Assembly: GCF_020526085.1 (NCBI RefSeq)
Contig: NZ_CP084874.1
Location: 5,084,001-5,148,000, forward strand
Length of the DNA: 64,000 bases
DNA from: Klebsiella africana
GTDB lineage: Bacteria; Pseudomonadota; Gammaproteobacteria; Enterobacterales; Enterobacteriaceae
Reading direction: 5' to 3'
Shown here: one piece after another, positions 31,956 to 41,760 of the stretch
Layout: the number at the start of each line of letters is the position of its first letter
Position numbering within the stretch: the first letter of the stretch is position 1
Program-made: the position numbers and the translations under genes
Notes under the pieces: model-generated
What the model was told of the DNA's origin: nothing
What the model saw: the letters and a program-made list of their open reading frames with translations, nothing else
Database searches by the model: none

Positions 31956-31972
31956 TTTATCCGGCGCTTAAC

Positions 31973-32935
31973 TTAGTACAGTTTCTTCGCGCAATCCAGC
32001 CAGTCGTTCTTGAACGGACGCTTCATGTTCTCGATGGCATCGATGATGTCGTGGTGCACCAGCTTCTCGTTCTGGATGCCGACGCAACGGCCGCCATGGC
32101 CCTGCAGCAGCAGCTCAATCGCATAGGCGCCCATGCGGGAAGCCAGGATACGGTCGTAAGGAACCGGGGAACCGCCGCGCTGAATATGGCCGAGGACGGT
32201 GGCGCGAGTTTCACGGCCAGTCTCTTTCTCGATGTAGCTTGCCAGCTCGTCAACGTCGCACATGTGCTCGGTGATGGCCACGATAGCGTGTTTCTTCCCT
32301 TTCGCGATACCGGCTTTGATTTCTGCCACCAGATCGTCACGGGTATATTCCACTTCCGGCACCATGATGAACTCACAGCCGCCGGCAATCGCCGCCGCCA
32401 GGGTCAGGTCGCCGCAATAACGGCCCATCACTTCCACCACGGAGATACGCTGGTGTGAAGAAGAGGTGTCGCGCAGACGGTCAATCGCTTCTACCACGGT
32501 GCTCAGGGCGGTGAAAAAGCCGATGGTGTAGTCAGTGCCTTTGATATCGTTGTCGATAGTGCCCGGCAGGCCGATGCACGGGAAGCCCATCTCGGTCAGG
32601 CGCATCGCCCCCATATAGGACCCGTCACCGCCGATAACCACCAGCGCGTCCAGGCCGCGCTTCTTCATGTTTTCGATAGCCACAGCGCGAATGTGTTCTT
32701 CGCGGAATTCCGGGAAGCGAGCGGAACCCAGGAAGGTGCCGCCGCGGTTGATCATGTCGGAAACGCTGTAACGGTCGAGCTGAACCATACGGTCTTCATA
32801 CAATCCGAGGTAACCGTCATAGATTCCAAAAACTTCCAGACCTTCCGTTAATGCCGCGCGCACAACGCCACGAATTGCTGCGTTCATGCCCGGCGCATCA
32901 CCGCCACTTGTCAACACACCGATTTTCTTAATCAT
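31973..32935 (-). CDS. pfkA: 6-Phosphofructokinase I
   Basis: PfkA phosphorylates fructose 6-phosphate to the 1,6-bisphosphate, the committed step of glycolysis. The 320-aa enzyme has the ATP/substrate motifs [11 protein letters not shown] (residues 9-19), GGDGS near 103, the catalytic [12 protein letters not shown] (Asp127) and [10 protein letters not shown] near 248. It is convergent with rraA and lies upstream of fieF on the opposite strand sense of the cpx genes. It serves as a useful comparison for the divergent PFK-like gene at 62049-63029. Confidence 0.98.
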   Translation of the reverse strand: MIKKIGVLTSGGDAPGMNAAIRGVVRAALTEGLEVFGIYDGYLGLYEDRMVQLDRYSVSDMINRGGTFLGSARFPEFREEHIRAVAIENMKKRGLDALVVIGGDGSYMGAMRLTEMGFPCIGLPGTIDNDIKGTDYTIGFFTALSTVVEAIDRLRDTSSSHQRISVVEVMGRYCGDLTLAAAIAGGCEFIMVPEVEYTRDDLVAEIKAGIAKGKKHAIVAITEHMCDVDELASYIEKETGRETRATVLGHIQRGGSPVPYDRILASRMGAYAIELLLQGHGGRCVGIQNEKLVHHDIIDAIENMKRPFKNDWLDCAKKLY

Positions 32936-33131
32936 GACTACCTCTGAACTTAGGAAGCAAAAAATAATTCTGTTGCCTGAAGCGCTCCCTCACCAGGAGT
33001 GCACGACGCTAATGACAATAGTATATCAAACGCCTCAAGCTGAATTGATTCAGGTCAGACCAAACGGCGGTAATTTATACAAAAAATGCCGATCTGCCCC
33101 ACATTTTTACATCGAGTTTACAGACTATAAC

Positions 33132-34034
33132 CTAACGCTCAAAAAAGCCCTGCTGCGCCGCTGGCACCACAGAACTGGGATCCTGATGGATAATGACATC
33201 GGAACCCGGGAAACGGCGCAGAATCGCCTGCTCCACTTGGTCTGCAATCACGTGGGCTTGCACCAGCGGGAGGTTATCTTCCATTTCCAAATGAATCTGA
33301 ATAAAGCGGGTCGGCCCTGACTGCCGCGTTCGTAGATCGTGCGCCCCGCGGATGCCGGGCCATGCGGTCACGATGGTGATAATGTCCTGACGCTCCTCGT
33401 CAGGCAAGGCGCGGTCAAGTAATGACTGAACCGCTTCATAGCCCATCCGCAGCGCGCTATATAAAATATAGATGCCAATCCCTAAGGCAAACAACGCGTC
33501 GGCGCGATGCCAGCCGTACCAGGAGAGGCCCAGCGCCACCAGAATGGCGCCGTTCATCATAACATCAGACTGATAATGAAGCATATCCGCCCGCACCGCC
33601 TGGCTCTGGGTTTTTCGCACCACCCAGCGCTGGAAGGTTACCAGCGCCAGTGTGCTGAACAGGGCGATCAACGTGACGACAACCCCGACGCCGGCGGCCT
33701 GCAGCGGCTCCGGACGCACCAGGTGCTGAATGCCGGTGAGAAACAGAAACAGCGCCGAGCCGGAGATAAACATGCTTTGCGCCAGCGCCGCCAGCGACTC
33801 CGCTTTGCCGTGGCCAAAGGTGTGTTCTTCATCAGCAGGCTGCAGCGAATAGCGAACCACCAGCAGGTTGGTCAGCGAGGCGGCAATGTCCACCAGTGAA
33901 TCCACCAGCGCAGCCAGAATACTGACAGAACCGGTATACCACCACGCAAAAATTTTGATCAAAAGTAACGCGGAGGCCATAGCCGTCGCTGCAATAGCGG
34001 CGCGGCTGACCAACCGGCCATAAGATTGATTCAT
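33132..34034 (-). CDS. fieF: Ferrous-iron/zinc efflux pump FieF (YiiP)
   Basis: FieF is a cation diffusion facilitator that exports Fe(II), Zn(II) and Cd(II) in exchange for protons. The 300-aa protein has six membrane helices, the transport-site ligands in [12 protein letters not shown] (Asp near 45-49) and [11 protein letters not shown] (His/Asp near 153-157), the FGHGKAESL loop and a cytoplasmic metal-binding domain after about residue 205. The start at 34034 ([12 protein letters not shown]) gives the known length; the frame remains open to 34145 without conservation. About 200 bases upstream of pfkA's start hold no gene. Confidence 0.96.
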   Translation of the reverse strand: MNQSYGRLVSRAAIAATAMASALLLIKIFAWWYTGSVSILAALVDSLVDIAASLTNLLVVRYSLQPADEEHTFGHGKAESLAALAQSMFISGSALFLFLTGIQHLVRPEPLQAAGVGVVVTLIALFSTLALVTFQRWVVRKTQSQAVRADMLHYQSDVMMNGAILVALGLSWYGWHRADALFALGIGIYILYSALRMGYEAVQSLLDRALPDEERQDIITIVTAWPGIRGAHDLRTRQSGPTRFIQIHLEMEDNLPLVQAHVIADQVEQAILRRFPGSDVIIHQDPSSVVPAAQQGFFER

Positions 34035-34125
34035 ATAGGCTCCTTCTCCTGCAATGCGCTTAGTATAACCCGAAGTTGTGACGCTCACGGGATGCGCGAA
34101 GAAGTTGATTCGCCGAAAAAAGGGC

Positions 34126-34183
34126 AAAAAAAACCCCCACATCATGTGGGGGAAGACAGGGATGGTGTCTATGGCAAGGAAAA
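34126..34183 (-). ncRNA. cpxQ: CpxQ small RNA from the cpxP 3' UTR
   Basis: CpxQ is cut by RNase E from the 3' end of cpxP mRNA and, with Hfq, represses inner-membrane protein mRNAs during envelope stress. The minus strand reads TTTTCCTTGCC at the 5' end (the conserved seed), then the terminator stem CCCCCACA-TGA-TGTGGGGG with eight T. The match to the Salmonella/E. coli CpxQ is essentially complete over about 58 nt. The processing site is inferred. Confidence 0.9.
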
Positions 34184-34192
34184 CAGGGTTTG

Positions 34193-34699
34193 TTACTGGG
34201 GTTGCAGGGTGTTGCTACTACTCGAAAGCATCATCGCTGAGCCTTTCTGCATCCTTGCAACCTCACGCAACTGATCCATACGTTGCTGGTGCTTAGCATT
34301 TAAAACCGCTTGCTGCTCTGGCGTAAGCAGGTGGTACATCTGGTTGCGGACCTTAGCCATTTCGACCTGGCGGGCAACCTGTTCCTGCGCCATCTTTTCT
34401 GCCTGAGCGCGCACAGCGTTTTCATCAAAATTTTCTGCGGTGACAAGGCGATGCATTGTCTCCATTTCGCTAACATTAACGGGGAGCCTGTCGTGGCGTG
34501 CCCGTTGCATAAGATCCCGTAACTGCTGACGTTGCTGCTCGGTTAAACTTATGCCGTCAAACATATGGCTCTGGCTACCGCGCTGTCCCCCGTCGTCTCC
34601 GGGGAGCCAGTTAACGCTGGTAACGACTTCAGCGGCCTGGCTATATGCACTTAGCGCCAGCGTTGAGGCCATGACGGCAGCGATAACATTGCGCATCAC
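34193..34699 (-). CDS. cpxP: Periplasmic Cpx regulator/chaperone CpxP
   Basis: CpxP dampens CpxA signalling in the periplasm and helps degrade misfolded pilins through DegP. The 168-aa product has a signal peptide (ends about residue 22, YSQAAE) and two LTxxQ-type motifs ([11 protein letters not shown] near 50 and [11 protein letters not shown] near 126) typical of the CpxP/Spy fold. It is divergent from cpxRA, shares the CpxR box region, and its 3' UTR carries CpxQ. The start could be the first or second Met of MMRN. Confidence 0.95.
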   Translation of the reverse strand: MMRNVIAAVMASTLALSAYSQAAEVVTSVNWLPGDDGGQRGSQSHMFDGISLTEQQRQQLRDLMQRARHDRLPVNVSEMETMHRLVTAENFDENAVRAQAEKMAQEQVARQVEMAKVRNQMYHLLTPEQQAVLNAKHQQRMDQLREVARMQKGSAMMLSSSSNTLQPQ

Positions 34700-34775
34700 A
34701 TACTCCCAAAACGTTTGTGTCGCGATTCAACGAGAGACAGTCTACGATTCAGGCTGCAAACATGCGTCAGGGGGT

Positions 34776-34790
34776 GTAAAACAACGTAAA
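34776..34790. promoter_or_regulatory. CpxR box between cpxP and cpxRA
   Basis: A perfect GTAAA-N5-GTAAA direct repeat (34776-34780 and 34786-34790) lies in the divergent cpxP/cpxR region, 77 bases upstream of cpxP and 56 upstream of cpxR. Phosphorylated CpxR should activate both. Confidence 0.88.
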
Positions 34791-34845
34791 GTCATGGATT
34801 AGCGGGCCTTGATGACGTAATTTCTGCCTCGGAGGTATTTAAACA

Positions 34846-35544
34846 ATGAATAAAATCCTGTTAGTTGATGATGACCGGGAGCTCACCTCCCTGTTAAAAG
34901 AGCTGCTCGATATGGAAGGTTTTAATGTGCTCGTAGCCCATGACGGGGAACAGGCGCTGGCCCTTCTGGACGACAGCGTTGATTTATTGCTGCTCGACGT
35001 GATGATGCCGAAGAAAAACGGTATCGATACGCTGAAAGAGCTGCGTCAGACACACCAGACTCCGGTTATCATGCTAACAGCGCGCGGAAGCGAGCTGGAT
35101 CGCGTTCTCGGCCTCGAACTGGGCGCAGATGACTATTTGCCTAAACCATTTAACGATCGCGAGCTGGTGGCCCGTATACGCGCGATTCTACGCCGCTCCC
35201 ACTGGAGCGAGCAGCAGCAGACGACCGAAGCCGGCTCACCAACCCTGGAAGTGGATGCCTTAAGCCTCAATCCGGGCCGTCAGGAAGCCAATTTCGATGG
35301 CCAGACGCTGGAGCTCACCGGCACCGAGTTCACCCTGCTCTATCTGTTAGCGCAGCATCTCGGCCAGGTGGTGTCGCGTGAACATTTAAGCCAGGAAGTG
35401 TTAGGCAAGCGCCTGACGCCGTTCGACCGCGCTATCGATATGCATATTTCCAACCTGCGGCGTAAGCTGCCGGAGCGCAAAGATGGCCATCCGTGGTTTA
35501 AAACACTGCGTGGCCGCGGGTATCTGATGGTTTCCGCTTCATGA
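34846..35544 (+). CDS. cpxR: Envelope-stress response regulator CpxR
   Basis: CpxR is an OmpR-family response regulator activated by CpxA. The 232-aa protein has the receiver domain with acidic pair VDDD (8-10), phospho-acceptor Asp51 (LLLLDVMMP) and Lys in YLPKPF, and a winged-helix DNA-binding domain from about residue 135 (LTGTEFTLLYLLAQHLG). It overlaps cpxA by 4 bases (ATGA), so the two are translationally coupled. An AGGAGG-like site precedes the ATG. Confidence 0.98.
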   Translation: MNKILLVDDDRELTSLLKELLDMEGFNVLVAHDGEQALALLDDSVDLLLLDVMMPKKNGIDTLKELRQTHQTPVIMLTARGSELDRVLGLELGADDYLPKPFNDRELVARIRAILRRSHWSEQQQTTEAGSPTLEVDALSLNPGRQEANFDGQTLELTGTEFTLLYLLAQHLGQVVSREHLSQEVLGKRLTPFDRAIDMHISNLRRKLPERKDGHPWFKTLRGRGYLMVSAS

Positions 35545-36914
35545 TTGGAAGTTTGACTGCACGCATCTTCGCCATCTTCTGGCTCACGCTGGCGCTGGTG
35601 TTGATGCTGGTGCTGATGTTGCCCAAACTGGATTCCCGGCAGATGACCGAGCTGCTGGAAAGCGAGCAGCGTCAGGGCATCATGATCGAGCAGCACGTCG
35701 AGGCCGAGCTGGCCAACGATCCGCCAAACGACCTGATGTGGTGGCGCCGTCTGTTTCGTGCCATCGATAAATGGGCGCCGCCGGGACAACGCCTGCTGCT
35801 GGTAACCAGCGAAGGCCGCGTGATCGGTGCAGAACGCAACGAGATGCAGATCATTCGTAACTTTATCGGCCAGGCCGATAACGCCGATCATCCGCAGAAA
35901 AAACGCTATGGCCGCCTGGAAATGGTGGGCCCGTTTTCCGTCCGGGACGGGGAGGATAACTATCAGCTCTATCTGATTCGTCCCGCCAGCACCTCACAAT
36001 CCGACTTTATCAACCTGCTGTTTGACCGGCCGCTGCTGCTGCTGATCGTCACGATGCTGGTCAGCGCCCCGCTGCTGCTGTGGCTGGCGTGGAGCCTGGC
36101 GAAACCGGCGCGTAAGCTGAAAAATGCCGCCGACGAAGTTGCCCAGGGTAACCTGCGCCAGCATCCGGAGCTGGAGGCCGGGCCGCAGGAGTTTTTAGCC
36201 GCTGGCGCCAGCTTTAACCAGATGGTCACCGCGCTGGAAAGGATGATGACCAGCCAGCAGCGGCTGCTGTCCGATATCTCGCACGAGCTGCGCACGCCGC
36301 TTACACGCCTGCAGTTGGGCACCGCCCTGCTGCGCCGCCGCAGCGGAGAGAGCAAGGAGCTGGAGCGGATCGAAACCGAAGCGCACCGGCTGGACAGCAT
36401 GATTAACGACCTGCTGGTGATGTCGCGTAATCAGGCGAAAAACGCCCTGGTCAGCGAGACGGTGAAAGCCAATCAGCTGTGGAATGAAGTGTTAGACAAC
36501 GCGGCGTTTGAAGCCGAGCAGATGGGGAAATCTTTCACCGTTGAGTATCCGCCGGGCCCATGGCCGCTGTACGGTAACCCCAATGCGCTGGAAAGCGCGC
36601 TGGAGAATATCGTCCGCAACGCCCTGCGCTACTCGCATACGAAAATTTCCGTCAGCTTCTCGGTGGATAAAGACGGGATTACGGTTAACGTCGATGACGA
36701 CGGCCCGGGCGTCAGCCCGGAGGATCGCGAGCAGATTTTCCGGCCATTCTACCGGACCGACGAGGCGCGCGACCGCGAGTCCGGCGGCACCGGCCTGGGG
36801 CTGGCGATTGTCGAAACCGCTATTCAGCAGCACCGCGGCTGGGTGAAGGCCGACGACAGCCCGCTGGGTGGCCTGCGTTTAACAATCTGGCTGCCGCTGT
36901 ATAAACGAACCTGA
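35541..36914 (+). CDS. cpxA: Envelope-stress sensor histidine kinase CpxA
   Basis: CpxA senses misfolded envelope proteins and phosphorylates or dephosphorylates CpxR. The 457-aa inner-membrane kinase has two membrane helices (about residues 7-29 and 164-185), a periplasmic sensor between them, a HAMP linker, the phospho-histidine at residue 248 (ISHELRTPLTRL), and ATP-binding N and G boxes (NIVRNALRYS, DDGPGV, GGTGLGLAI). A GC-rich hairpin without a T-run (36921-36940) follows the stop codon. Confidence 0.98.
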   Translation: MIGSLTARIFAIFWLTLALVLMLVLMLPKLDSRQMTELLESEQRQGIMIEQHVEAELANDPPNDLMWWRRLFRAIDKWAPPGQRLLLVTSEGRVIGAERNEMQIIRNFIGQADNADHPQKKRYGRLEMVGPFSVRDGEDNYQLYLIRPASTSQSDFINLLFDRPLLLLIVTMLVSAPLLLWLAWSLAKPARKLKNAADEVAQGNLRQHPELEAGPQEFLAAGASFNQMVTALERMMTSQQRLLSDISHELRTPLTRLQLGTALLRRRSGESKELERIETEAHRLDSMINDLLVMSRNQAKNALVSETVKANQLWNEVLDNAAFEAEQMGKSFTVEYPPGPWPLYGNPNALESALENIVRNALRYSHTKISVSFSVDKDGITVNVDDDGPGVSPEDREQIFRPFYRTDEARDRESGGTGLGLAIVETAIQQHRGWVKADDSPLGGLRLTIWLPLYKRT

Positions 36915-36970
36915 CGCCGACCCGGCCTGCGCTGGCCGGGAGCATCCCCGGAAATACTTAGTATGGGGGA

Positions 36971-37645
36971 TTATTTCCCCCATAATCTCCGCGAACTATC
37001 CTCTATCTTGCCGCTTAAACGCCGTTTCTGCATCGTTCGGCTCCAGCTCACCGACAGGCCCGCTGCCGACAATAAGCGGTGGTACTGATCATCATCAAAC
37101 GGCATCTGCCAGGCAATCGCCCCGGCCTCATGAACGCTGACATCACTCAGCCGGGAAACCAGCTCGAGCGGCGCATCGCTGGAAACTTGTCCTCCGGCAA
37201 TCACCCGGTATAGCCAGCCGGTTTTTCCGCTGTTTTGCATAAGCTGCGCCATATCATTGATCGCAAAATGAAAGTTGAGCTTGAAGCACGGCGATCGCGG
37301 CTGGGTGACCTGAATCAGCGCCTCGCCCCAGCGAAAGATATCGCCGATATAAACGTTTTGCTCGGTAAGCCCGGTGGTAGAGAGGTTTTCGCCGAACGCC
37401 GGGGCGCAGAACCGATCGGCCTGCTGGGGGAATTCACGGATCCAGTCGGCATAATGTTCGCGCGGATAATGACACAGTGCGCGGTCCGGCCCGCCGTGGA
37501 TTTTCTTCTCCGCCTGCTGGTCCCCATCGAGACCGAGATCGCCGAGCTGCAGTTCGCCATCAACCTGGATTTTACCGATCGCACTGGGACGACTACCTGC
37601 GTAGTCCCTGATTTTGCCGATAAAGACATTCACCGGATAATGCAT
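36971..37645 (-). CDS. yiiM: MOSC-domain protein YiiM
   Basis: A 224-aa MOSC-domain protein. In E. coli YiiM has been linked to molybdenum-cofactor-dependent reduction of N-hydroxylated compounds; that role is carried over by similarity. Visible motifs are HGGPDRALCHYPREHY near residue 55, PAFGENLSTTGLTEQNVYIGD, and the MOSC cysteine stretch QPRSPCFKL near 130. The stop codon lies within a near-palindrome (36962-36984). E. coli kdgT, which lies between yiiM and sodA, is absent here. Confidence 0.93.
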   Translation of the reverse strand: MHYPVNVFIGKIRDYAGSRPSAIGKIQVDGELQLGDLGLDGDQQAEKKIHGGPDRALCHYPREHYADWIREFPQQADRFCAPAFGENLSTTGLTEQNVYIGDIFRWGEALIQVTQPRSPCFKLNFHFAINDMAQLMQNSGKTGWLYRVIAGGQVSSDAPLELVSRLSDVSVHEAGAIAWQMPFDDDQYHRLLSAAGLSVSWSRTMQKRRLSGKIEDSSRRLWGK

Positions 37646-37670
37646 GGCTGCTCTCCTTGCTACAGATATA

Positions 37671-37697
37671 AAAAAAGCGAGTCATCAGACTCGCTTC
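37671..37697 (-). terminator. Terminator of sodA
   Basis: On the minus strand the stem AGCGAGTC-TGAT-GACTCGCT is followed by a T-run 20 bases after the sodA stop codon. Confidence 0.85.
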
Positions 37698-37717
37698 TCT
37701 CTTAGCGCAATGCAACC

Positions 37718-38338
37718 TTATTTTTTAGCGGCAAAACGCGCTGCAGCTTCGTCCCAGTTCACCACGTCCCAGAAGGCTTTAATGTAGTCCGGGCGGCGGT
37801 TCTGGAATTTCAGGTAGTAAGCGTGTTCCCAGACGTCCAGGCCGATAATTGGGAAGCCGGAAGCGCCGGAAATGGCTTCGCCCATCAGCGGGGAATCCTG
37901 GTTAGCGGTGGAGACAACGGCCAGTTTGTCACCTTTCAGGACCAGCCACGCCCAGCCGGAACCGAAACGGGTCGCAGCGGCTTTTTCGAATTCCGCTTTG
38001 AAGTTCTCCACGGAACCGAAATCGCGCTCGATAGCCGCTTTCAGGTCGCCCTGCAGGGTGGTACCGGTTTTCAGGCCTTTCCAGAACAGGCTGTGGTTCG
38101 CGTGGCCGCCGGCGTTGTTACGCAGTACGGTTTTTTTGTCAGCCGGCAGCTGATCCAGCTTGGTAATCAGCTCTTCAGCGGACAGGTTAGCGAACTCCGG
38201 CAGGCTTTCCAGCGCGGCGTTAGCGTTGTTCACGTAGGTCTGGTGGTGTTTAGTGTGATGGATCTCCATCGTCTGCTTGTCGAAGTGCGGTTCCAGAGCA
38301 TCGTAAGCGTAAGGCAGGGATGGCAGGGTATAGCTCAT
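37718..38338 (-). CDS. sodA: Manganese superoxide dismutase
   Basis: SodA dismutes superoxide in the cytoplasm. The 206-aa protein has the manganese ligands His27, His82, Asp168 and His172 ([27 protein letters not shown]). The start at 38338 ([19 protein letters not shown]) is the conserved one; an upstream in-frame ATG at 38368 is not. A Fur-box-like element lies about 80-100 bases upstream, in line with the iron and redox control known for sodA. Confidence 0.98.
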   Translation of the reverse strand: MSYTLPSLPYAYDALEPHFDKQTMEIHHTKHHQTYVNNANAALESLPEFANLSAEELITKLDQLPADKKTVLRNNAGGHANHSLFWKGLKTGTTLQGDLKAAIERDFGSVENFKAEFEKAAATRFGSGWAWLVLKGDKLAVVSTANQDSPLMGEAISGASGFPIIGLDVWEHAYYLKFQNRRPDYIKAFWDVVNWDEAAARFAAKK

Positions 38339-38416
38339 AATCATCTCCATTATTGTCGAGCGGCTCAAGTGTTAATGCCGCGTAAGCAGTTTGTCCATTA
38401 TAGTTAATTAAATGGT

Positions 38417-38435
38417 ATTGAAAATGCTTATCAAT
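38417..38435. promoter_or_regulatory. Candidate Fur box upstream of sodA
   Basis: ATTGAAAATGCTTATCAAT is an imperfect AT-rich palindrome related to the Fur consensus GATAATGATAATCATTATC. It lies where the E. coli sodA promoter has its Fur site. Confidence 0.55.
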
Positions 38436-38627
38436 GCCGTATTTTTCATATGGATATAACCAGAAGAAATACCCGCCGTTTTGTGATGTAGAACAACTAA
38501 TTAAGTCAGTGGTTGCCAGGGTTCGTCATCCTGTGGCAAGGACTTGAAGGCGGCCAAAGCGGCCAATTTTTACACTCATCCCATCGGAAGCCGCCGTCTC
38601 CGATAAAAAAAGATGAGGATAAAATCA

Positions 38628-39662
38628 ATGAACCACGCGATTACGATGGGTATTTTTTGGCATTTGATAGGGGCCGCCAGTGCCGCCTGTTTCTATGCCC
38701 CGTTCAAGAAAGTAAAACACTGGTCGTGGGAAACCATGTGGTCGGTCGGGGGGATTGTCTCCTGGCTGATCCTGCCCTGGGCCATCAGCGCCACGCTGTT
38801 ACCCGATTTCTGGGCCTACTACCGCTCTTTTAGCGCCTCCACGTTGCTGCCGGTCTTTCTGTTCGGCGCCATGTGGGGCATCGGTAATATTAACTATGGC
38901 CTGACCATGCGCTATCTCGGCATGTCGATGGGGATTGGCATCGCCATTGGCATCACGCTGATTGTCGGCACGCTGATGACGCCCATTATTAACGGTCAGT
39001 TTGCCGTGCTGATGCACACCCAGGGCGGTCAAATGACGCTGCTCGGCGTGCTGGTGGCGGTGATTGGCGTCGGCATCGTCACCCGCGCGGGCCAGCTGAA
39101 AGAGCGTAAAATGGGCATTAAAGCCGAAGAGTTCAATCTGAAGAAAGGGCTTCTGCTGGCGGTGATGTGCGGTATCTTCTCCGCAGGGATGTCGTTTGCG
39201 ATGAACGCCGCCAAACCGATGCATGATGCCGCCGCGGCGCTCGGCGTCGACCCGCTGTACGCAGCGCTGCCAAGCTATGTGGTCATTATGGGCGGCGGGG
39301 CGCTGGTTAACCTTGGCTTCTGCTTTATTCGTCTGGCGAAAGTGAAGAACCTGTCAGTCAAAGCCGATTTCTCGCTGGCAAAACCGCTTATCATCAGCAA
39401 CCTGCTGCTCTCCGCCCTCGGCGGCCTGATGTGGTATCTCCAGTTCTTCTTCTATGCCTGGGGCCATGCCAGCATTCCGGCGCAGTATGATTATATGAGC
39501 TGGATGCTGCACATGAGTTTCTACGTACTGTGCGGCGGTGTGGTGGGTCTGGTGCTGAAGGAGTGGAACAACGCCGGCCGTCGTCCGGTGAGCGTCCTGA
39601 GCCTCGGCTGCGTGGTGATCATCATCGCCGCCAATATCGTCGGCCTGGGAATGGCCAGTTAA
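38628..39662 (+). CDS. rhaT: L-rhamnose-proton symporter RhaT
   Basis: RhaT imports L-rhamnose and L-lyxose with protons. The 344-aa inner-membrane protein has ten hydrophobic segments and is recognised by its N-terminus ([23 protein letters not shown] within the first 23 residues, given here as landmark motifs MGIFWHLIG and SAACFYAPF) and [11 protein letters not shown]. The start at 38628 gives the E. coli length; the frame opens 15 bases earlier. It lies next to rhaR, and expression should depend on RhaS and CRP. It is one of two rhamnose uptake systems in this locus. Confidence 0.96.
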   Translation: MNHAITMGIFWHLIGAASAACFYAPFKKVKHWSWETMWSVGGIVSWLILPWAISATLLPDFWAYYRSFSASTLLPVFLFGAMWGIGNINYGLTMRYLGMSMGIGIAIGITLIVGTLMTPIINGQFAVLMHTQGGQMTLLGVLVAVIGVGIVTRAGQLKERKMGIKAEEFNLKKGLLLAVMCGIFSAGMSFAMNAAKPMHDAAAALGVDPLYAALPSYVVIMGGGALVNLGFCFIRLAKVKNLSVKADFSLAKPLIISNLLLSALGGLMWYLQFFFYAWGHASIPAQYDYMSWMLHMSFYVLCGGVVGLVLKEWNNAGRRPVSVLSLGCVVIIIAANIVGLGMAS

Positions 39663-39694
39663 CCATCGGGCCATCAGCCAGACAATAACGGCCT

Positions 39695-40540
39695 TCAGGC
39701 GGCGGTGCGACTGCGCTGCCGCCACTGCCCCGGCGACATGCCGATTTCGCGGCTAAAAACCACCGAAAAGTAGTTACTGTCCTCAAAGCCACACTGCATG
39801 GCGATATCGCCGATTAAGCGCTCGGTATGCTGCAGCAGATACTGCGCATGGCAGATCCGCAGCTGGCGTAAATAGTGATTGATGGTCATCCCGGTTTGCT
39901 GGCGAAACTGCTGGCGAAGCGCCCGCTCGCTGCCGCCCTCCTGCTCGCAGAAACGCTCCAGAACAAAGGGGCGGCTGAGGCTGGACGCCAGCGCAGCCAG
40001 CAGTTTGTCGAGTAGTGCTTCGCGCTGCGTCGCCGCCGGATCATCCGTCGCGTAGCGATGGCGCTGCAGCGTCAGCGCCAGCTGGGCAAACAGCAGTTCG
40101 GCCATCGCATTTCCCTGCGCGTCGCGCCGGGCGCACTCATGCTCAAGCTGGCTAATCACCTGGCGCGCCTGCGCCATACCGGTGCTGCCCATGCGCCAGT
40201 GGGGCTTCCACGGCGTGCCGAAAAGGCCAGGGATCGCCCCGGCCCAGTCAAAATTGAGCTGCAGCCGCTCCGGGCAATAGATGATGTTCTGCAGAACCAG
40301 ATCGTTAACGGAAGCATAGGAGTGTTTATCTTCGGCGCGAATATAGAACAGATCGCCGCGGGTAATGCGCCAGGGGCGATCGTTAAGGACGTGCAGCCCG
40401 TTGCCCCGCCACACCAGCACCAGCTCGCAGAACTCATGGGTATGTTCGGCAAAGACATTTTGCGGGTAGCGGTCTGCCACCGCCACTGCCTGTGTGGCGG
40501 AAGGGAAAAACTCCTCTTTACGTAGAATCAGACCGGTCAC
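39695..40540 (-). CDS. rhaR: AraC-family rhamnose regulator RhaR
   Basis: RhaR binds L-rhamnose and activates rhaSR transcription. The 281-aa protein has a cupin ligand-binding domain ([21 protein letters not shown] near residues 31-50, quoted in part as [12 protein letters not shown]) and a C-terminal AraC domain with two helix-turn-helix units ending [20 protein letters not shown]. It begins at a GTG codon and lies 73 bases downstream of rhaS in the same direction. Its N-terminal ten residues and several central residues differ from E. coli RhaR, but the core is conserved. Confidence 0.94.
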   Translation of the reverse strand: MTGLILRKEEFFPSATQAVAVADRYPQNVFAEHTHEFCELVLVWRGNGLHVLNDRPWRITRGDLFYIRAEDKHSYASVNDLVLQNIIYCPERLQLNFDWAGAIPGLFGTPWKPHWRMGSTGMAQARQVISQLEHECARRDAQGNAMAELLFAQLALTLQRHRYATDDPAATQREALLDKLLAALASSLSRPFVLERFCEQEGGSERALRQQFRQQTGMTINHYLRQLRICHAQYLLQHTERLIGDIAMQCGFEDSNYFSVVFSREIGMSPGQWRQRSRTAA

Positions 40541-40613
40541 GGCTCACACTCCAAACGCGGATAACGGCGCATTATTCGCGTTTTTAGTCTGCAATACGTT
40601 GACTCTTCTCGCG

Positions 40614-41450
40614 TTACTGAAGAATGGCGTCGCGCCCCTGGCGGATATCGCGCGGCGACCAGTCGAACTCGCGGCGAAAAAGCGTCGAAAAGTGGTTACT
40701 GTCGCCGAATCCGCAGCGATAAGCGATATCTGTCACGCTTTCATCACTGTGGCGCAGCAGATGGCGGGCTTTCATCAGGCGCACCCGATTAAGATAGCGC
40801 TGTGGCGTCAGGCCGGTCTGCTGCTTCAACTGGCGGTGCAGTGTACGCAGCGACAGCGAAAACTGCGCCGCCACCTCCTCCCAGCAGATCTCCTGCGCAA
40901 AATGGTCTTCGAGCCAGGCCAACAGCTGATTCAACCTCGCATCGTTGTTGGTGGCCTCTTCCGCAAGGCTGCTTTTACGTAACAGCACCAGCAGCTGCAT
41001 AAACAGGATCTCACGGCTGGCGACGGCATGGGTATCCGTGTCGCTCCCCACGGCCTCGATCTGCGCCACGATATGCCGCACCTGTTGCAGGACGGTTTGA
41101 TTCACCCGCCAGTGCGAGGGGTAGTTTCCTTCCTGCTCCTGGGGCAGTAGCTGACTGACCCCGGCGAGAAAGCGAAACGCATCCGGCGCGCGATAGAGCA
41201 CATTGGTCAGACACAGATTGTCCGTGTGCTCGTAAAGATGCCGGTCGTGATCGCGGATAAAACAGACCGAGCCGCCGCCGATGGTATACGGCTGGCCATT
41301 GAAGACATGAATACCCGATCCCTGCTCCACGATAACTATTTCATGGAAATCATGGTGATGTTCCGGAAAGGCCGACTGAGGGAGGCGGGGTTCAATAGCC
41401 ACCGTCGAGATCCCGGCCTTAAAGAAATCCGTACTGTGCAATATGGTCAT
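40614..41450 (-). CDS. rhaS: AraC-family rhamnose regulator RhaS
   Basis: RhaS with L-rhamnose activates rhaBAD and rhaT. The 278-aa protein has an N-terminal cupin domain ([19 protein letters not shown]) and a C-terminal AraC domain ([20 protein letters not shown] and [20 protein letters not shown]). The start at 41450 matches the known length; an ATG 36 bases upstream is in frame but not conserved. It is divergent from rhaB. The name is also used for an unrelated rhamnose-binding protein in other bacteria, whose equivalent is encoded at 45540-46526. Confidence 0.95.
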
Positions 41451-41760
41451 GATGCCGCCCTCGTAATGAGAAAAATTATCAGTCACCGGCTGATAGTAAT
41501 GAAGGGTTGGCTATCCGGCCTTCAATTTTTGACCGCGAAATTCGTAAATCCTGCCGCTTTTTCAAGAATCAGCCGGAAAGATGCGGAACTGCCGACGCCA
41601 TCACATCCCCCTCGCCACCCCCTAAAACCGCAAACTGTGATGTCCCTCACGGTCACCTTTGCTTTCTTGCCAGCGGCCTGTTGGTGCTGTCCGTAACGAG
41701 AAGGTGTCGCAAAGCGGCCTTTTTTAGACTGCTGACAATGATTTTAAGAAGGATCGTTTC
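41451..41760. promoter_or_regulatory. rhaSR-rhaBAD divergent control region
   Basis: This 310-base gene-free stretch aligns in layout with the E. coli rhaBAD promoter. Two RhaS half-sites can be placed by similarity, ACCTTTGCTTTCTTGCC (41655-41671) and CGTAACGAGAAGGTGTC (41692-41708), followed by the -10 TAGACT (41725-41730). The rhaSR promoter and RhaR site should lie toward 41451-41580 but were not resolved. An AAGAAGGA ribosome site precedes rhaB. Confidence 0.75.
41636..41651. promoter_or_regulatory. CRP site in the rhaBAD promoter region
   Basis: TGTGA-TGTCCC-TCACG closely matches the CRP consensus TGTGA-N6-TCACA and lies immediately upstream of the first RhaS half-site, as in E. coli. 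Confidence 0.82.

Noticed and set aside
36962..36984. Near-palindrome TATGGGGGA...TCCCCCATA at the end of yiiM as a terminator
   Set aside because: There is no T-run on either side and part of it is the coding end of yiiM, so termination is not supported.
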